Of a stretch of 8,576 nt of DNA, positions 5,745 to 8,576 are shown in pieces. Source of the stretch: Rhodobiaceae bacterium (GTDB lineage: Bacteria; Pseudomonadota; Alphaproteobacteria; Parvibaculales; Parvibaculaceae); assembly GCA_002401305.2 (NCBI GenBank), contig NVSO02000165.1, forward strand, positions 1 through 8,576. The letters run 5' to 3'. The notes under the pieces were generated by a model. The model was not told the DNA's origin. It made no database searches and saw only the letters and a program-made list of their open reading frames with translations. A program made the position numbers and the translations under genes. Within the stretch, counting starts at the first letter, position 1. Each line of letters opens with the position of its first letter.

Positions 5745-8449
5745 GCAGCCTCTCCTTTTTGAATAAGCATTTCGTTGAGGACTTGGATCAAACCGTCACG
5801 GTCAAATTTGGCAACATAATCATCAAATCCAGCTGCACGGCCACGCGCGACATCCTCTGCGGTGCCATGTGCGGACAAGGCGATGACAGGAATCTCAGTC
5901 CACGCATCATCTTTTTTCAGAGAAGCGACAAATTCGTAACCGTTCACGCCCGGCATTTCGATGTCCGAAATAATCACATCAAACATTTCACCTGCGTCAC
6001 GTAGTGCCCAGGCTTCCTCAGCACTCGCGGCTTGTGTCACTTTGTATCCAGACATGGAAAGCTGCGGCAGCAACATAGAGCGGAAGAACGGACTATCGTC
6101 GACCAACAACAAACGTTTGCTTGCACTTGTCAGCAGGCGTTCTGGTTTACGGAACCAATCAGCAAAGACACGCGTTAGATAATGACCAACATCCAAAATC
6201 TCAGTCGCTTGTTCGCGAATAACCGCAGACCCAAGAATACCTGGTGCTTCTGAAGTCAATTCAACATCAAGACGGTCCGTCACAATGTCGACAATTTCAT
6301 CAACCGCCAGGCCGACAGAACGATCATCTTCGGTAAACACCAATACAGCCTGACGCCCTTCGCTACGCAACGGCGTACCTTCGGACACATGCATGATTGG
6401 CATCAAGCGGCCACGATACTGCACGAGGCTCATACCGTTTGAACTTTCCAATTGACTGACCTCGAACTCTTCCAAACGTGTCACGAGGGACAATGGAACA
6501 GCTTTTGGTTCCGGCGTTCCCGCACGGAAGACCAACAAAGAAGTCTCTGCTTCATCCGACAGATTAGATTTACCTTCCTCGCTCGCTTCAATCGAGTCTG
6601 TAAGTTCACCGCAAATCGTTTGCGCAATACCGTTCGGGTCCATAATCATGATAACGCTACCGTCACCCAAGATTGTATTCCCAGAGAACATGCTGATATC
6701 ACGCAGCAAAGTCGCCGCCGGCTTCACAACAATCTCTTCAGTATCAAATACGCTATCAACAACGACACCGAAAGATTGCTCACCAACACGGGTCACGACA
6801 ATAAACGCTTCTTCCTGTGCTCGGATCCGCTCCTCTGCGTTCTCCGTTATATCTTCCACTCGTTTTGAATGTAGCAATTCATCCAGGAAAACAAGTGGGA
6901 GAAGGCGATCACGCAACCGCAGCACTGGCGTGTCATTGATTTTCTCAATGCGATGTTCAGAATCTGATTTGGCACGCACAAGCTCAACAACGGCAAGTTG
7001 CGGAATAGCGTATCTTTCACCGCAAGATTCAACAATCAGTGCAGAGACGATGGCCAAGGTCAGAGGAATTTTGATGGTAAAAGTTGTACCTTTACCTTTA
7101 GCGGAGCGAAGGTCAACCGAACCACCGATCAACTCAATATTGGTACGAACCACATCCATACCAACACCGCGGCCCGACACACTTGTCACTTCAGAAGCAG
7201 TGGAAAAACCAGCGTTAAAGATGTAACGGAAGACTTGGTTTTCCGTCATTCCTTCAAGCTCAGTTTCAGTCGCCAATCCATTTGAAAGGACTTTGGCTCT
7301 AATTTTCTCAGCATCCAAACCGCGACCATCATCCGCAATTTCAATGATGATATGCCCACCTTCGTGATAGGCACGCAGCGTCACCTTACCCCGGTCACCC
7401 TTGCCCGCCTCGATGCGTTCAGCAGTGGTTTCCAACCCATGGTCAGCAGAGTTCCGCACCATATGCGTAAGAGGGTCTTTGATCAGGTCAAGAACCTGAC
7501 GATCCAACTCAGTATCTGCGCCAACCATTTCAAGGTCGATTTTCTTATCGAGCTCTTTTGAAAGGTCGCGAATAATACGAGGGAGTTTCTGCCATGCATT
7601 GCCGATAGGCTGCATCCGCGTTTTCATAACCGCTTCCTGCAACTCGCCCGTCACACTCGACAACCGCTGCAACGGCACTGTAAATTCGCTGTCATCCATA
7701 CGACGAACCATTTCCATCAGCTGGTTGCGCGTAAGCACCAACTCAGAAACCATCGTCATCAGGTTTTCCAATGTATCCACGTTCACGCGGATAGATTGAT
7801 TTGCAATACTTGATTCTTTACGAGGAGCTTCCGCCGCAGGGTCGGCTTTCACCGCTGCCACAACTTCGGGTTTCTCTTCTACTTCAGGCTCAGCAGCTTG
7901 GAGTGTTTCTGGCACCGCGAGCTCAGGACCCTCTGCTTCTTGGAAGGCCCGTTCAAGCTCATCCAATGTCGCCTCGCCTGGCATCACTGCACGCCCAGCA
8001 TTGGTGGGCACGTCAATGTCGGCTTCTGGCGTCGCGGCAGGTGCATCCGCTACTTTTTCAACAACACCGCCCCCAGCTTCAACAGACAAATCAGCCAGTT
8101 GACCGATGAGATCACTATCATCGCCCTTAGGTTCAGTTTCGTTTTCCTCAAGCCCGCCTAGAATTTCTTTAAGACGGTCAATGGAATGCAAAATCACAGT
8201 CACGCCATCATTCGTAACCGGCGATCCATCCCGGTATTTGTCCATGAGTGTTTCTGCGGCATGCGCCAAAGATTCAAGTCGTGGCAACCCAAGAAACCCG
8301 CAAGTCCCTTTGATTGTGTGAACCAAACGGAAAATATTGCCTAAAATACCCTCGTTGTTGGGATCTTGCTCGAACTTCACCAGCTCGACATCAACAACAT
8401 CTAGGCTTTCATTTGTTTCCGTAAGAAACTCTCGTAACAGATCATCCAT
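5741..8449 (-). CDS. cheA: Chemotaxis histidine kinase CheA, hybrid form with a second CheW-like domain and C-terminal receiver
   Basis: CheA is the kinase of the chemoreceptor array; it autophosphorylates on its Hpt domain and passes phosphate to CheY and CheB. Domains visible in the 902 residues: Hpt (P1, about 1-100) with phospho-acceptor H44 in VHTIKG; an acidic Ala/Glu/Pro-rich stretch (about 105-215) in place of an obvious CheY-binding P2 domain; the P3 dimerisation helices (about 218-285); the ATPase domain with N box HMVRNSADHG (329-338), G1 box DDGRG (373-377), F box FNAGFST (411-417) and G2 box SGRGVGMD (425-432); a CheW-like P5 domain (about 465-612); a second, more divergent CheW-like region (about 633-765); and a receiver (778-898) with D784-D785, acceptor D829 in ISDIEMPG and K881. 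Escherichia coli CheA is about 650 residues and lacks the last two parts. The ATG at 8449 has a GAGGAG site 6 bases upstream. All catalytic motifs are intact. Confidence 0.97.
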   Translation of the reverse strand: MDDLLREFLTETNESLDVVDVELVKFEQDPNNEGILGNIFRLVHTIKGTCGFLGLPRLESLAHAAETLMDKYRDGSPVTNDGVTVILHSIDRLKEILGGLEENETEPKGDDSDLIGQLADLSVEAGGGVVEKVADAPAATPEADIDVPTNAGRAVMPGEATLDELERAFQEAEGPELAVPETLQAAEPEVEEKPEVVAAVKADPAAEAPRKESSIANQSIRVNVDTLENLMTMVSELVLTRNQLMEMVRRMDDSEFTVPLQRLSSVTGELQEAVMKTRMQPIGNAWQKLPRIIRDLSKELDKKIDLEMVGADTELDRQVLDLIKDPLTHMVRNSADHGLETTAERIEAGKGDRGKVTLRAYHEGGHIIIEIADDGRGLDAEKIRAKVLSNGLATETELEGMTENQVFRYIFNAGFSTASEVTSVSGRGVGMDVVRTNIELIGGSVDLRSAKGKGTTFTIKIPLTLAIVSALIVESCGERYAIPQLAVVELVRAKSDSEHRIEKINDTPVLRLRDRLLPLVFLDELLHSKRVEDITENAEERIRAQEEAFIVVTRVGEQSFGVVVDSVFDTEEIVVKPAATLLRDISMFSGNTILGDGSVIMIMDPNGIAQTICGELTDSIEASEEGKSNLSDEAETSLLVFRAGTPEPKAVPLSLVTRLEEFEVSQLESSNGMSLVQYRGRLMPIMHVSEGTPLRSEGRQAVLVFTEDDRSVGLAVDEIVDIVTDRLDVELTSEAPGILGSAVIREQATEILDVGHYLTRVFADWFRKPERLLTSASKRLLLVDDSPFFRSMLLPQLSMSGYKVTQAASAEEAWALRDAGEMFDVIISDIEMPGVNGYEFVASLKKDDAWTEIPVIALSAHGTAEDVARGRAAGFDDYVAKFDRDGLIQVLNEMLIQKGEAA

Positions 8450-8452
8450 GGA

Positions 8453-8575
8453 CTACTCCTCAATGCTCGCGGCATATAAGTCAGTTTTTCGGATCCCCCC
8501 CGAAAAAATCCAAGGGACCGGCTTGGGATCATCTTTACGGAAACATCTTAAAAAGCTCTGAAACCTAGTCCTCAA
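8453..8575 (-). other. Short open frame running in from the window edge, ending at the cheA ribosome binding site; possible C-terminus of an upstream operon gene, or cheA leader
   Basis: On the minus strand one frame stays open for 40 codons from the window edge to a TAG at 8453-8455, which overlaps the end of the cheA ribosome binding site (GAGGAGTAG) and lies two codons before the cheA ATG in the same frame. The other two frames hit stops early. The would-be peptide ends in KTDLYAASIEE and includes DDPKPVPWIF; I recognise no family. A stop placed on the next gene's ribosome binding site is typical of coupled operon genes, but 40 open codons can arise by chance, so an untranslated leader is equally possible. 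Confidence 0.3.
8485..8507. repeat. Inverted repeat with G7/C7 tract in the region upstream of cheA
   Basis: TTTTTCGG (8485-8492) is complementary to CCGAAAAA (8500-8507) with a 7-base C-rich loop; on the minus strand the right-hand part contains GGGGGGG (8495-8501). The T tract is on the 5' arm for either direction with no T tail after the stem, so it is not a standard terminator. It lies 36-58 bases before the cheA start. Confidence 0.5.
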
Positions 8576-8576
8576 G

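Noticed and set aside
6648..7226. A 192-codon plus-strand open frame opposite cheA
   Set aside because: It is Ser/Thr/Arg-rich shadow sequence antisense to the highly conserved CheA kinase core, with no family resemblance and no ribosome binding site of note.
8450..8576. Sigma-28 type flagellar promoter for cheA (TAAA and GCCG elements on the minus strand)
   Set aside because: The two elements are only 11 bases apart, too close for the usual 15-16 base spacing.
1..8576. Mobile elements, CRISPR arrays, tRNA or rRNA genes, toxin-antitoxin or defence genes
   Set aside because: The coding density is filled by recognised motility and chemotaxis genes with intact motifs; no transposase, array-like repeats or tRNA-like folds were seen.

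Overview
The window is a motility and cell-cycle control locus from an alphaproteobacterium. The best single indicator is a nearly canonical CtrA, the master cell-cycle and flagellar regulator restricted to this class. Moderate GC content, ctrA beside fliI, and a CheA with a second CheW-like domain and a fused C-terminal receiver suggest a non-Caulobacter lineage. A marine Rhodospirillales-like group is my guess; genus cannot be read from the sequence.

Layout from left to right. Positions 1-243 hold the N-terminal part of fliJ on the minus strand, cut by the window edge, preceded by fliI (260-1594, minus). A 364-base AT-rich divergent intergenic region (1595-1958) separates fliI from ctrA (1959-2672, plus). 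It carries TTAACC repeats resembling CtrA sites and a 20-base near-perfect palindrome. Between ctrA and cheR lie two hairpin terminators, one for each converging transcript. The rest (2850-8449, minus) is a compact chemotaxis operon in the transcribed order cheA-cheW-cheY-cheB-cheR, with 4-base ATGA overlaps at cheA/cheW and cheB/cheR and a stop directly abutting the start at cheY/cheB.

Functionally, CheA with CheW would couple receptor arrays (no receptor gene is in the window) to phosphotransfer. The targets are CheY, which acts on the flagellar motor, CheB, which demethylates receptors, and possibly CheA's own receiver. CheR methylates the receptors. FliI with FliJ powers flagellar type III export. 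CtrA, in the alphaproteobacteria where it has been studied, activates flagellar and often chemotaxis genes, so its position between the two sets is sensible.

I see no mobile element, CRISPR array, RNA gene or unfamiliar gene. All complete genes belong to known families. The points worth a second look are the ctrA/fliI control region, the CheA architecture, and the short open frame and G-tract hairpin just upstream of cheA.
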